Source of the DNA: Chloroflexota bacterium
GTDB lineage: Bacteria > Chloroflexota > Dehalococcoidia > Lucifugimonadales > UBA1127
Length of the DNA stretch: 64,000 bases
Direction: 5' to 3'
Assembly (NCBI GenBank): GCA_026713825.1
Contig: JAPONS010000081.1
Span: forward strand, 1-64,000
Shown piece by piece: positions 34,122 through 41,468 of this stretch. A program made the translations under genes and the position numbers. The notes below the pieces were generated by a model. The model had not been told where the DNA came from, ran no database searches, and saw only the letters and a list, made by a program, of their open reading frames with translations. Each line of letters begins with the position of its first letter. The first letter of the stretch is position 1.

Positions 34122-34817
34122 CTACGCCGCGCAACACACCGTCCGGCACGCGCGCATGCCAAAGAAACAGCTCAGGCAGAAACACACGCGGGTCCCGCCC
34201 TCCTCATCCTCATCATCGTGGCCAGAAAGATTCTCCCTGCCCTCCTTGAGGAAGAAGGGCACCAGGAACAGGGCCGCAACCGGGTCGGCCCACCACCACG
34301 CGAACAGGCTGTTGAGCCCCAGTCCCACCAGGATCGTCACGTCCTGCAGGTCGCAGAACAGGCTCTCCATCGCCTCCGCCCGCAGCGACCGCGACTGCAT
34401 CCGCGCCGCGATGCGCATCTTCGCCACGTACAACGCCGACATCACGACGGCGCTCGCGACGACGATTGCGATCCCCACCAGGCTCGGCTGCGGCTCCGGC
34501 AGCCACCCCACAAGGTTGGCCCCCGAGTGCAGCACGATGTACCCCGCCAGCAGGAAGAAGCTCAGCCCCAGCAGCCGTTGCGCCCGCCGCTCCGCCGCCT
34601 CCGCCTGCGACTCGTCCAGCCGCATCTTCAGCTGCCACACCAGCACCCCGCCCGCCAGGAACTCGACGATGCTGTCCAGCCCGAAAGCCAGCATCGCAAC
34701 GCTCCCCGCCGCCGCACCCGCCCACAGCGCAACCACAGCCTCCACCAGGTTCCACACCAACCCGACGGTCACCAAAACCAGCGCCGTCCTGCGAAGGGAA
34801 TCAGATTCAAGCGTCAA
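34122..34817 (-). CDS. Cation-diffusion-facilitator-like transporter with Cys-rich tail
   Basis: A 231-residue, mostly membrane protein starting at TTG. Membrane blocks LVEAVVALWAGAAAGSVAML and FGLDSIVEFLAGG place the conserved Asp/Glu where CDF exporters have their metal site. A second site may be ESLFCDLQDV, and DPVAALFLVPFFLKEGRENL ends the core. The usual cytoplasmic domain is missing; instead there is DDEDEEGG followed by a tail with five cysteines. Probably a short heavy-metal exporter, or a decayed one. Its 5' end and upstream DNA are duplicated at 36830-36975. Confidence 0.72.
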   Translation of the reverse strand: MTLESDSLRRTALVLVTVGLVWNLVEAVVALWAGAAAGSVAMLAFGLDSIVEFLAGGVLVWQLKMRLDESQAEAAERRAQRLLGLSFFLLAGYIVLHSGANLVGWLPEPQPSLVGIAIVVASAVVMSALYVAKMRIAARMQSRSLRAEAMESLFCDLQDVTILVGLGLNSLFAWWWADPVAALFLVPFFLKEGRENLSGHDDEDEEGGTRVCFCLSCFFGMRACRTVCCAA

Positions 34818-34923
34818 GAATGCCCTCCCCCTCTGTCACATAACCTACCTTGCAAACTGCCGGGCCCGGGTCACAACAGAATGTCGGCACACTAGAGGAT
34901 AGCGGCAATCACAGTCAATAGCC
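34779..34923. repeat. Direct repeat A: 5' end and upstream of the cation transporter
   Basis: About 145 bases spanning the first codons of the transporter gene and its upstream region, including ACAGAATGTCGGCACACTAG. The copy at 36830-36975 is about 90 percent identical by eye. The two copies flank the lower-GC HNH/EcoRII-remnant segment. Confidence 0.8.
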
Positions 34924-35137
34924 CGCAAGGGTTCTCCCCCTTCACGCTGCGCGCGGTTCCGCAGCCCGCGAGCACAGCTCTTCAACACAATGCTCGCCTG
35001 GCTCAGTGAACTCCAGGAGCCCCCACACCGTCGTTCGTTCACTACAAGGCTGAGGACACCGTCTGACTGGCCCCGGGTCCCCATCGCACATGGACAACTC
35101 TTACGGGCATTGCACGGCAGCGCGGAGGGAACGGGTT

Positions 35138-35410
35138 CTAGGGGTTGAGCAAGCGGATGTCCCCCATGAAACTCTCAAGCGTTTGAAGTGAAGGCCTTAT
35201 AGCGGCGGGGTACCTCTGGTGCAGGGAGGCTGGAACTACAAGTTGAACGTTGGCACTAAGCATTTCCTGGAATTGATTCACAGACACGCCTTCCTGAAGT
35301 GTAAACAGATGCTTTACGCCAGTCGTCCCTTGCTGTAGTCCTGACTGCCAGCATCATCAACTGTTCCGCGGGACGAGCTTTACGTCTATCGTTGAAAGAT
35401 ATTCTCCCTA
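35138..35410 (-). pseudogene. Decayed EcoRII-like restriction endonuclease (C-terminal part)
   Basis: Reading right to left, one frame gives NDRRKAR then LMMLAVRTTARDDWRKA, and the adjacent frame continues KHLFTLQEGVSVNQFQEM, VQLVVPASLHQRYP and LQTLESFMGDIRLL before a stop at 35138. These match, in order, the RRKxR catalytic segment, the K-T-x-x-x-D-x-W-R helix and the TLQEGVS...LVVP end of the EcoRII-C nuclease family. The region between RRKAR and LMML is deleted, and a shift near 35325 breaks the frame. It is not functional as read. It lies directly downstream of the HNH gene. Confidence 0.75.
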
Positions 35411-36153
35411 TGGAAGGCGAGAAACTCCTCCCCAACCCCGAATTTCTTAGGGAGATGAATCGGCTTACCCCTGTAAGACTCAATAGCCGTGGCAAAGAAC
35501 TCATCGCGCTCTGCAGCGAGATTGGCGGATATCCGCACGGTCAAGTCCTCTTCGATGGTGATTAGACCAGCGTCGAAGGCACGGTCATGCAGGGCCGACA
35601 GCGCCAAGCCGTTTCTAGGGTTCAACCTGTGAAGTTTCTCCAAACGCCACGGCACTATGTGGCTTGCCACAAGAAGGGTGGGGACTGACAACCCAGTGAT
35701 ACAACACCGTCCGCTGTATGCGCTCAAGACCATAGAACGAAAGAAGCTCTGACCAATCCGCTCCGTGGTTTGCACTATCTTGTCTTCCCCAACGCGGTCT
35801 ATGACCTCGTATTCCAGCGTTTCACTTGTTGGTGCCGCTAGACCCTCTGCATCCATCAGAGCCCTTTGGCACTCTAAGGCAAAGTTTGCCGAGTCGCCTT
35901 CCATTTCCTTCCACATTTCCCGGTCGGCGGCAGTCGCCTTTTTGAGACCGACGCGCCCGGTGGACGTAATGGCGGGGTCAAGGCTGGCAATATTGCTGAG
36001 CTTCATTGCGAGGGAGGAGGGTGATCTACCAAGTGCATCAGCAAGCCTAACAATTTCAGGATTCCCGCTATGGAACCTACCAAAAGGCAAACGGCAGTAC
36101 AAAGCAAACGCTACAAGTAAGTGTTGGCGTGTCCAAGACAACCGAGTGGGCAT
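35386..36153 (-). CDS. HNH endonuclease, putative restriction-type
   Basis: A 255-residue protein. The N-terminal part contains LADALGRSPSSLAMKLSNIA, typical of the helical region in front of restriction-associated HNH domains. The HNH nuclease core is YSGRCCITG...LVASHIVPW...LNPRNGLALSALHDRAFDAG, with His in SHIVPW, Asn in NPRNG and His in LHDRAFD. Codon use is less GC-biased than in neighbours, suggesting transfer. Its C-terminus slightly overlaps the EcoRII-like remnant. No methyltransferase gene is nearby, so it may be an orphan of a restriction-modification system. Confidence 0.85.
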   Translation of the reverse strand: MPTRLSWTRQHLLVAFALYCRLPFGRFHSGNPEIVRLADALGRSPSSLAMKLSNIASLDPAITSTGRVGLKKATAADREMWKEMEGDSANFALECQRALMDAEGLAAPTSETLEYEVIDRVGEDKIVQTTERIGQSFFRSMVLSAYSGRCCITGLSVPTLLVASHIVPWRLEKLHRLNPRNGLALSALHDRAFDAGLITIEEDLTVRISANLAAERDEFFATAIESYRGKPIHLPKKFGVGEEFLAFHRENIFQR

Positions 36154-36183
36154 CTCCAGCTCTCCTCAAGAAAACTGCAAGGG

Positions 36184-36750
36184 TTAGGGGTATTGGCTCA
36201 ACTCCTCAGCTTCTGGACCGAGGGCCCACCAAGGTGCATCGGGACACCAAGTTGCAATCGAGACCTCCCAGTGGCAGATGTACCCTTCTTTCACGTCAGT
36301 GTAGCTGCCATCTCGGGGGTCGGGCAGTCCCCATAAGAACTCATTGGTAAGTATCACTGTGCCATCTGGGCCAATGTGCGCCAATGCGGTATCGTCGCAA
36401 CGGCTGCCTATAACCGCGACTCGGCTTCGTGACAGGATTGTCAGCAAGCGATCATTGGAGCCCGGCAGGCTGTGTTCTGGAACTACAATTTCACCACCCA
36501 ACGCAGGACGAAGGAAGAGATCAGGCCAGCCAACTGCCGTGGTTAGATCGGACAGACCAATGTCCAGAATGCCTTTCTCATCGAACCCGAATTTCGCGGT
36601 GTAGTAGGTTCGCTCGGCCCAAGTCAAAGAGGTCCAGTGCTGGATGACAGATCTTATTCCGACGATTTCACCTGAGTCTTCATTGGTTATGATGATCCAG
36701 CCTTGGTTAACCAACTCCCCCATAGTTTTGCCGTATGCCAAGATTGCCAT
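36184..36750 (-). CDS. Unknown protein next to HNH nuclease
   Basis: A 188-residue protein not recognised. It starts MAILAYGKTMGELVNQGWII and has mixed alpha/beta character, with an Arg/Cys-containing VIGSRCDDTALAHIG segment and several Trp residues at the end. Codon use matches the HNH gene. It lies 30 bases upstream of the HNH gene on the same strand, so the two may form a unit with the restriction remnant. Confidence 0.55.
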   Translation of the reverse strand: MAILAYGKTMGELVNQGWIIITNEDSGEIVGIRSVIQHWTSLTWAERTYYTAKFGFDEKGILDIGLSDLTTAVGWPDLFLRPALGGEIVVPEHSLPGSNDRLLTILSRSRVAVIGSRCDDTALAHIGPDGTVILTNEFLWGLPDPRDGSYTDVKEGYICHWEVSIATWCPDAPWWALGPEAEELSQYP

Positions 36751-36829
36751 GTTGGAACCTTTCAGTACGATCTTCAGAGTGCAACACTCCCTTTAGCTTT
36801 GGCTAACGCTCCCACGCTGTCCGCTACCC

Positions 36830-36975
36830 CAGCGCCGCGCCTGCGAGGGGACTCAGACTCAAGCGCCAAGAAAGCCCTCCCCCTCTGCTCCGTAACCTTC
36901 CCCTCGATCTGCCGGGCCCGGGCCACAACAGAATGTCGGCACACTAGAGGAGAGCGGCAATCACAGTCAATAGCC
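36830..36975. repeat. Direct repeat B: fragment of cation transporter 5' end
   Basis: Copy of 34779-34923, encoding on the minus strand a degenerate start (LALESESPRRRGAG versus MTLESDSLRRTAL). The rest of the transporter is absent. Marks the right boundary of the lower-GC insert. Confidence 0.8.
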
Positions 36976-37056
36976 CTTGGGCCCCCTCACGCCGCGCACC
37001 CCCACGCCCCCTCCCGTCGTTCCCGCGAAGACTGCAACCTCCCCCTCCGCTAGCGT

Positions 37057-37120
37057 CATACCGGCTTTTGCCGGTATCCAGGGGCGGCGAGGCCCACTTG
37101 CCCTGAGCCCGTTGAAGGGC
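37057..37120. repeat. R1 and R3 repeats
   Basis: CATACCGGCTTTTGCCGGTA followed by TCCAGGGGCGG (R1), then CTTGCCCTGAGCCCGTTGAA (R3). No gene is visible in the remainder of 36976-37238. Confidence 0.7.
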
Positions 37121-37238
37121 TTGATGACGGCCACGTACCTACACCAAGAACGTCCATCTCTTGGAGGGACGTATACTACATAGTGGGCGCATTCCCCCCT
37201 TACAGGCTCCAATACGCATTCACAGTTGAGGGTTCAAC

Positions 37239-37871
37239 ATGATTGAAAGACCCAACCGCGAGACCAGATCTGACCGTCGGAGACGGGAACGGGAGACGGG
37301 TTGGAGCATTGAATGGCAAAACGATACAAAATTCTTGACTTTGTTCGTCAACCCTGGCGTAGCCTTCATGGATTGCGTGTGGTTGCAGAGCGTCATCATC
37401 CGGCTCCTCGTTCTATTTCAGCATCGAGACCGCATTTCAGAATTCGTGCAAGCAAACAGCGCTAGGGGTAACCTGTTACCCGAATGGTATGTAGTTGCGG
37501 TACACGACCATCTACGTACATCAGACATGCGTCCATTAATCAAGAAGTTTCAAGAAGCGTTTGCTACCTATCTCTCGGAAGAAACAGTTCATGACTTGAA
37601 CTTCATGGCGAACACACGTAACGCCTTAGGACACGCCTACATTCAAGCGGGTCAGCACATCGACCGTGGTACTCAATCCGGAGCCAGATTGAGATATGCT
37701 CCACGAAACATCAAGGCATTTGGAGAAGCAAGTGAGGATGACTTCGTGGAGTTGGAGATAGTTGCCGACATGAGATGGATGGAAGCTCACCACACCAAGG
37801 TTTTCCGATTGTTCGGAGTAATTGAGAACATTGCGACAAGTCTTGGGGTCCCGAGCGGGATGATTTACTGA
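37239..37871 (+). CDS. Unknown protein in lower-GC segment
   Basis: A 210-residue protein not recognised. It begins with a very basic RSDRRRRERETG stretch and is otherwise alpha-helical, with HDLNFMANTRNALGHAYIQAG suggesting a helical RNase- or HEPN-like R-x4-H arrangement (Arg-Asn-Ala-Leu-Gly-His), which is only suggestive. Base composition is unlike the flanking high-GC DNA. It may belong to the same horizontally acquired segment as the HNH gene. Start chosen at the only upstream ATG. Confidence 0.6.
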   Translation: MIERPNRETRSDRRRRERETGWSIEWQNDTKFLTLFVNPGVAFMDCVWLQSVIIRLLVLFQHRDRISEFVQANSARGNLLPEWYVVAVHDHLRTSDMRPLIKKFQEAFATYLSEETVHDLNFMANTRNALGHAYIQAGQHIDRGTQSGARLRYAPRNIKAFGEASEDDFVELEIVADMRWMEAHHTKVFRLFGVIENIATSLGVPSGMIY

Positions 37872-37904
37872 GCCGGGCATTTCTAGTTTGCAGATACCCC
37901 CCCG

Positions 37905-38213
37905 TCACGCCGCCCGCTTCCGCGACGCTTGCGCCCCCTCCCGCCCCCGCGCCAGCGCCCGCCACACCGTCCGCTCGCTCACCCCGAACCGGCGCGCCAG
38001 CGCCGACGCCGGCAGCCGCTCCCGACGCCGCGCCTCCAGGATCTCCCCGTCCCGCCGGTCCCGCTTCCCCCGCCGCCGCCAGTCCGGGTCGTCGTACTTG
38101 CACACCGCCCGCGGGCACCGCAGGCACGACCGCGACACCTCGCACCCGTCGTCCCGGTACTGGTAGCTCTCGGGCAGGACCTCCGGTCGCAGCTCTCGTT
38201 GCCTTCGTCCCAC
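37905..38213 (-). CDS. Small HTH protein of the terminase cassette
   Basis: A 102-residue basic protein. The C-terminal part (LPASALARRFGVSERTVWRALARG) is a clear helix-turn-helix. The middle holds a Cys-x2-Cys-x4-Cys-type zinc-like group (SCLRCPRAVCKYDD). A longer frame would begin inside an R3 repeat, so the GTG at 38213, preceded by GGAAGGGGAGC, is preferred. Position downstream of the large terminase suggests a phage transcription or terminase-recruitment factor. Confidence 0.65.
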   Translation of the reverse strand: MGRRQRELRPEVLPESYQYRDDGCEVSRSCLRCPRAVCKYDDPDWRRRGKRDRRDGEILEARRRERLPASALARRFGVSERTVWRALARGREGAQASRKRAA

Positions 38214-38276
38214 GGCGCTCCCCTTCCTCACGCATCTCTCCATCGCGGCCTTCCCGCGCGCCAAGTCCCCCTCCTC

Positions 38277-38306
38277 CGTTCGTCCTGAGGGAAATCGAAG
38301 GGTGAA
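38277..38306. repeat. R3 repeat between HTH and terminase genes
   Basis: GTTCGTCCTGAGGGAAATCG followed by AAGGGTGAAC, an R3 variant. It sits just beyond the 3' end of the terminase gene. Confidence 0.75.
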
Positions 38307-38327
38307 CGGAGGAGGCATCTGGTTTCC

Positions 38328-39776
38328 CTATCCCCCGTCGAACGCCACCCGGCCACGAGCGGCCCGCGGCGCGCTCCCCGCCGCCCGCACCGCCAGCGCC
38401 AGGCTCATCAGGTAGTCGTCGTGCCCCCGCGACGCCTCCACAAAGAAGTCCATCGTCTGGTTCACCCGGTACCGCGCCTGCGCCAGTTCCATCTCCCGCC
38501 GGAACTCCACGTGCTCCGCCGACCCGTCCCCCGCGTACGCGCTCAGCCGGCCCGAGTTCACCGCCGCCAGCAGATCGAACCCCAGCGACGACTTGCTCCC
38601 CGCCGTGAACACAAACGGCTCGACCGCCCCGCCCATCGCCCGCACGAGCCCGCTCGCGATCCCCGTCCCAAGCCCCGTCGCGTCCACCACCACCCGCCGG
38701 CACCGCCACCTCCGCTGCAGCAGGTCCACCAGCGACCCCGTCAGCGCATGGTGCGGCTCCCCCGTCCACCGGTAGTGCTCGACCACCCGCACGACGGGCG
38801 CGTCCGCCCGCAACCCGTACTCAACCTCCCCAATCGTCACGACGGTCGAGTCCCGCCCGCCCCGCTCCGCCGGCCGTTCGCCCTGAGCCTGTCGAAAGGC
38901 CTGATCCGCACCCAATCCAGAGCTCTCCCCCCACGGCTCCCCCGCCACGTCGACGCCCGCCACGTACGAACACCCCGGCCGAGGCCCCCGCAGCCGCCCG
39001 TGCGAGCCCTCCAGCCGCGCCAGCTGCGACCGCGAGAACATCCCCTCCCCCGCCGCTATCGGCAGCAGCCGGTACTGCGTCCGAAACAGCGGGTGCCCCC
39101 CCCCCAGCCGCTCCCGCTCCCCCTCCACGTACGCCCGGTACAGCGGGTCGACCGCCGCCACGGCCTCCCAGTCGAACGCGAAGTGCCGCCGGATCCCGTC
39201 CCGCCGCTCCATCTCGACGTTCTCCGCCGCCATCGATTCCAGCAGCGTCGCCCCGTCCCACGGCGTGCCGTACAGCGCCGTCGTCGCGTTGCCCGTCGCC
39301 CCCATCGGCCGGAACTCCTTGAAGAACTTCTCCGCGTCCACGTCCTGCGCCTCGTCCATCTCCAGCAGCACGTCCGCCGTCGCCCCCACCACGTTCGCCG
39401 AGGGCTCCGCGCTCAAAAACGTCTGCTGCGCCCGCCCCACCCGCACGATGTTCCCGCCCTCCATCCGCCACCCCAGCGGCAGACGGGCATCCTTCAGCCG
39501 CTCCCTCAGCCGCCGGAGGCTCACCAGCGCCTGCGGGCTGAACGTCGGCGCCGCCTTCACCAGACTCCCGCCCCTCTTGGAGAACCCAGAGAGCAGCCAC
39601 ACGCCCGTCTGCGCGCTGATCTCGTTCTTGCCCCCCTGCCGCGCAATCTCGACAGTGAACGTCAACCCCTTTCGTTCCCGCGCGCTCTCGAACACGGCAA
39701 AGGCAACCTGCGACTGGTACCGCCTCAACACCGGCAACCCCGACACCCCAACCCCCTTCCTCACCTCTGACCCCAA
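38328..39776 (-). CDS. Phage-type terminase large subunit (TerL-like)
   Basis: About 482 residues. The ATPase half shows a Walker-A-like VEIARQGGKNEIS, Walker B LLEMDEAQDVD and a coupling motif ALYGTPW. The nuclease half shows VAGVDVAGEPWG and VVVDATGLGTG, then GHDDYLMSLALAV near the end, with acidic residues for two metals. TerL proteins pump and cut phage DNA. A 24-base R3 repeat lies in frame at about residues 290-302 (QAFRQAQGER). Start uncertain: TTG 39776, GTG 39764 or GTG 39746. No portal, protease or capsid genes are adjacent. Confidence 0.82.
   Translation of the reverse strand: MGSEVRKGVGVSGLPVLRRYQSQVAFAVFESARERKGLTFTVEIARQGGKNEISAQTGVWLLSGFSKRGGSLVKAAPTFSPQALVSLRRLRERLKDARLPLGWRMEGGNIVRVGRAQQTFLSAEPSANVVGATADVLLEMDEAQDVDAEKFFKEFRPMGATGNATTALYGTPWDGATLLESMAAENVEMERRDGIRRHFAFDWEAVAAVDPLYRAYVEGERERLGGGHPLFRTQYRLLPIAAGEGMFSRSQLARLEGSHGRLRGPRPGCSYVAGVDVAGEPWGESSGLGADQAFRQAQGERPAERGGRDSTVVTIGEVEYGLRADAPVVRVVEHYRWTGEPHHALTGSLVDLLQRRWRCRRVVVDATGLGTGIASGLVRAMGGAVEPFVFTAGSKSSLGFDLLAAVNSGRLSAYAGDGSAEHVEFRREMELAQARYRVNQTMDFFVEASRGHDDYLMSLALAVRAAGSAPRAARGRVAFDGG
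38876..38899. repeat. R3 repeat inside the terminase coding region
   Basis: GTTCGCCCTGAGCCTGTCGA plus AAGG is the same element found in many intergenic gaps (for example 57555, 63018). Its length with flanks preserves the terminase frame. Confidence 0.85.
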
Positions 39777-39780
39777 CTCT

Positions 39781-39890
39781 CCATACCGGCGAAAGCATGC
39801 CCCGTACCCCGATACGGGGCCGGTATCCAGGGGGGTGCGGGGCCGGGGGGTGGCCGTTCACCCTGAGGGAAATCGAAGGGCGAACGGACG
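39781..39890. repeat. Expanded R1 plus R3 repeat upstream of terminase
   Basis: CCATACCGGCGAAAGCATGC starts an R1 with a nested CCCCGTACCCCGATACGGGG insert, closed by GCCGGTATCCAGGGGGG. An R3 element (GTTCACCCTGAGGGAAATCG) follows at about 39858. Confidence 0.8.
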
Positions 39891-39905
39891 CCGGACGCCC
39901 CCCCC

Positions 39906-40166
39906 TCACGCCACAAACCGCAGCACCACCTGCACCACAACCGCCCCAACCACCAGAAAGATCAGCCCGTTCACCCGGTCCTTCACCTCCTTCAACCCCT
40001 CCTCCAGCCCCCGCACCCGCTCGCGCATCTGCACGTCAAACGCCGACACCGGCGTCAGCTCCGCGTCCGGCCCGAACCGCGGCGGCGCCCACCCCAGCCC
40101 GCCGAAGCGCGGCCGCAGCCGCCGCAACGCCCGCTCCAGCGCCCCCCTACCCCTCGGCCGCGTCAC
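39906..40166 (-). CDS. Coiled-coil protein with C-terminal membrane helix (XhlA-like)
   Basis: An 86-residue protein from a GTG at 40166 that overlaps the upstream gene by 20 bases. A heptad-like MRERVRGLEEGLKEVKDRVN segment leads into a C-terminal transmembrane helix (GLIFLVVGAVVVQVVLRF). This is the layout of XhlA-type phage accessory proteins involved with holins. Assignment by architecture, not by sequence match. Confidence 0.6.
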   Translation of the reverse strand: MTRPRGRGALERALRRLRPRFGGLGWAPPRFGPDAELTPVSAFDVQMRERVRGLEEGLKEVKDRVNGLIFLVVGAVVVQVVLRFVA

Positions 40167-40482
40167 GGAACTCCCCCAGTCCCAGCGCCGCGCCGAAGCT
40201 GTTGACCAACCCCGCCAGGCTCCCCGCCAGGTCCTCCTCGGACTGCGGCGACATTCGGTAGCGCAGCGCCGCCATCCGCACCAGCGACCCAATCCCCCGG
40301 GACAGCAGGTCCAGCCGCTCCGGCTTCTCCCGCAACATCGAGAACAGCCGCGACCGCAGCGCCGCCATCTCCTCGTCGACGCCCTCCACCACCCGCGCCG
40401 AGGGCAGCAGCAGCCGCTCCGCCTCCGTCAGCGCCGCCGCGTAAAATCCCTCGTCCCCGTGCGGCTCACTCATCCCAGTCAT
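40147..40482 (-). CDS. Small helical protein of the phage-like cassette
   Basis: A 111-residue, mostly helical protein (EEMAALRSRLFSMLREKPER, then LAGLVNSFGAALGLG). An ATG at 40473 is an alternative start. Its beginning overlaps the end of the next small gene, and its end overlaps the coiled-coil gene, so all are translationally coupled. No family recognised. A small-terminase or DNA-binding role is possible from position. Confidence 0.55.
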   Translation of the reverse strand: MTGMSEPHGDEGFYAAALTEAERLLLPSARVVEGVDEEMAALRSRLFSMLREKPERLDLLSRGIGSLVRMAALRYRMSPQSEEDLAGSLAGLVNSFGAALGLGEFRDAAEG

Positions 40483-40624
40483 CGCCGTCCTCCGACAGCA
40501 GCGCCAGCAGCGCCGACAGCGATTCCGGCGGGATGGTCTCCGCCACCCGCAGCACCGCGATTGCCAGCATGTACGCCACCTTGTCCCAGTCCTCCGACCC
40601 GATTACGCTGTCCAACGATCCCAT
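40466..40624 (-). CDS. Very small acidic protein of the phage-like cassette
   Basis: A 52-residue reading frame (MGSLDSVIGSEDWDKVAYML ... DGDDWDE) starting 8 bases after GGCAGGAG. It is hydrophobic in the middle and strongly acidic at the end. Its TGA overlaps the start of the 111-residue gene, in the compact style of phage operons. Function unknown. Confidence 0.55.
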   Translation of the reverse strand: MGSLDSVIGSEDWDKVAYMLAIAVLRVAETIPPESLSALLALLSEDGDDWDE

Positions 40625-40632
40625 CTCCTGCC

Positions 40633-40956
40633 TCACTTCCTTTCGCGCATCACCAGCGCAGTCATGTACAGCGCCGCCGCCAGCGAGATCCCCACCGCGG
40701 CGGCCTCCAGCCCCGGACTCCGCCCCACCGCCCCGAACCGCGACGCCACCAGCGGGTGCATCGCCCCAACCGCCAGCGCCGCGTTGATCACCACCATCGC
40801 GGCGAGCGCCGCCCGCCGGGCCCGCCCCCGCGCCGTCGCCACCCCGTCACTCCGCGACAACCGCCAAAGCTCCCGCACGAAGTGCATCGAGTTAAATCCC
40901 GCGGAAAGAACGATGAGCGCGCGTTCCAGGAGCAAGGCTCCTGTCCAGTAGTCCAA
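40633..40956 (-). CDS. Small membrane protein of the phage-like cassette
   Basis: A 107-residue protein starting at TTG after GGAGGAGCAGGG. Three hydrophobic stretches (about 5-20, 47-66 and 80-100) suggest a holin- or tail-associated membrane protein. It is the first gene of the leftward cassette and lies 8 bases upstream of the 52-residue gene. No family recognised. Confidence 0.55.
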   Translation of the reverse strand: MDYWTGALLLERALIVLSAGFNSMHFVRELWRLSRSDGVATARGRARRAALAAMVVINAALAVGAMHPLVASRFGAVGRSPGLEAAAVGISLAAALYMTALVMRERK

Positions 40957-41077
40957 ACCCTGCTCCTCCGGACGTCAGTCCTGTAGCTGAATGAGAACAA
41001 AAATAGAACATACATTCGCCACACGCAAGCCGGAAATGGCACACTCATGGCATCCCCCACCCCCTCCCCCACACGCG

Positions 41078-41355
41078 CGTCATTCCTGCGCAGGCAGGAA
41101 CCCAGAGGGGCGCGGCGGCGGGGCACCCGCACCACCAACCAACGTCGCCACTCCCACACCCCCACGCCTCCATACCGGCGGAGGCCGGTATCCAGTGGCG
41201 GGGCATCCTCACCACCAACCACCCTCCCTACTCCAACCCCCTCCCCGTCGTTCCTGCGAAGGCAGGAACCCCGACAAACGGGACGCACGCTGACGCCCCT
41301 GAATATGGGGAGGGGCAAGGGTGGCCGTTCGTCCTGAGGGAAATCGAAGGGCCCC
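41078..41355. repeat. Array of R2, R1, R2 and R3 repeats
   Basis: In order: R2 (41080-41113), R1 (CATACCGGCGGAGGCCGGTA, 41170-41200), R2 (41247-41280) and R3 (GTTCGTCCTGAGGGAAATCG, about 41328-41352). The 40957-41468 gap contains no visible gene. Confidence 0.8.
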
Positions 41356-41468
41356 CGCCCCCATCGTGACGCCAAAACCCGCCCGCGCTACCATTGGTGC
41401 GGCGGCCTCGTTCGCGCCCAACGCCCCCGCCATAGCCCGGCCCCGCACAACATTGAAAGAGGGTTGCC

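Noticed and set aside
35150-35250. Possible tRNA-like fold
   Set aside because: No acceptor stem pairing or conserved T-loop could be found; the segment codes for the EcoRII-like remnant.
35138-35410. EcoRII-like stretch as a functional gene
   Set aside because: The catalytic region is deleted and the frame is broken, so it was recorded as a pseudogene.
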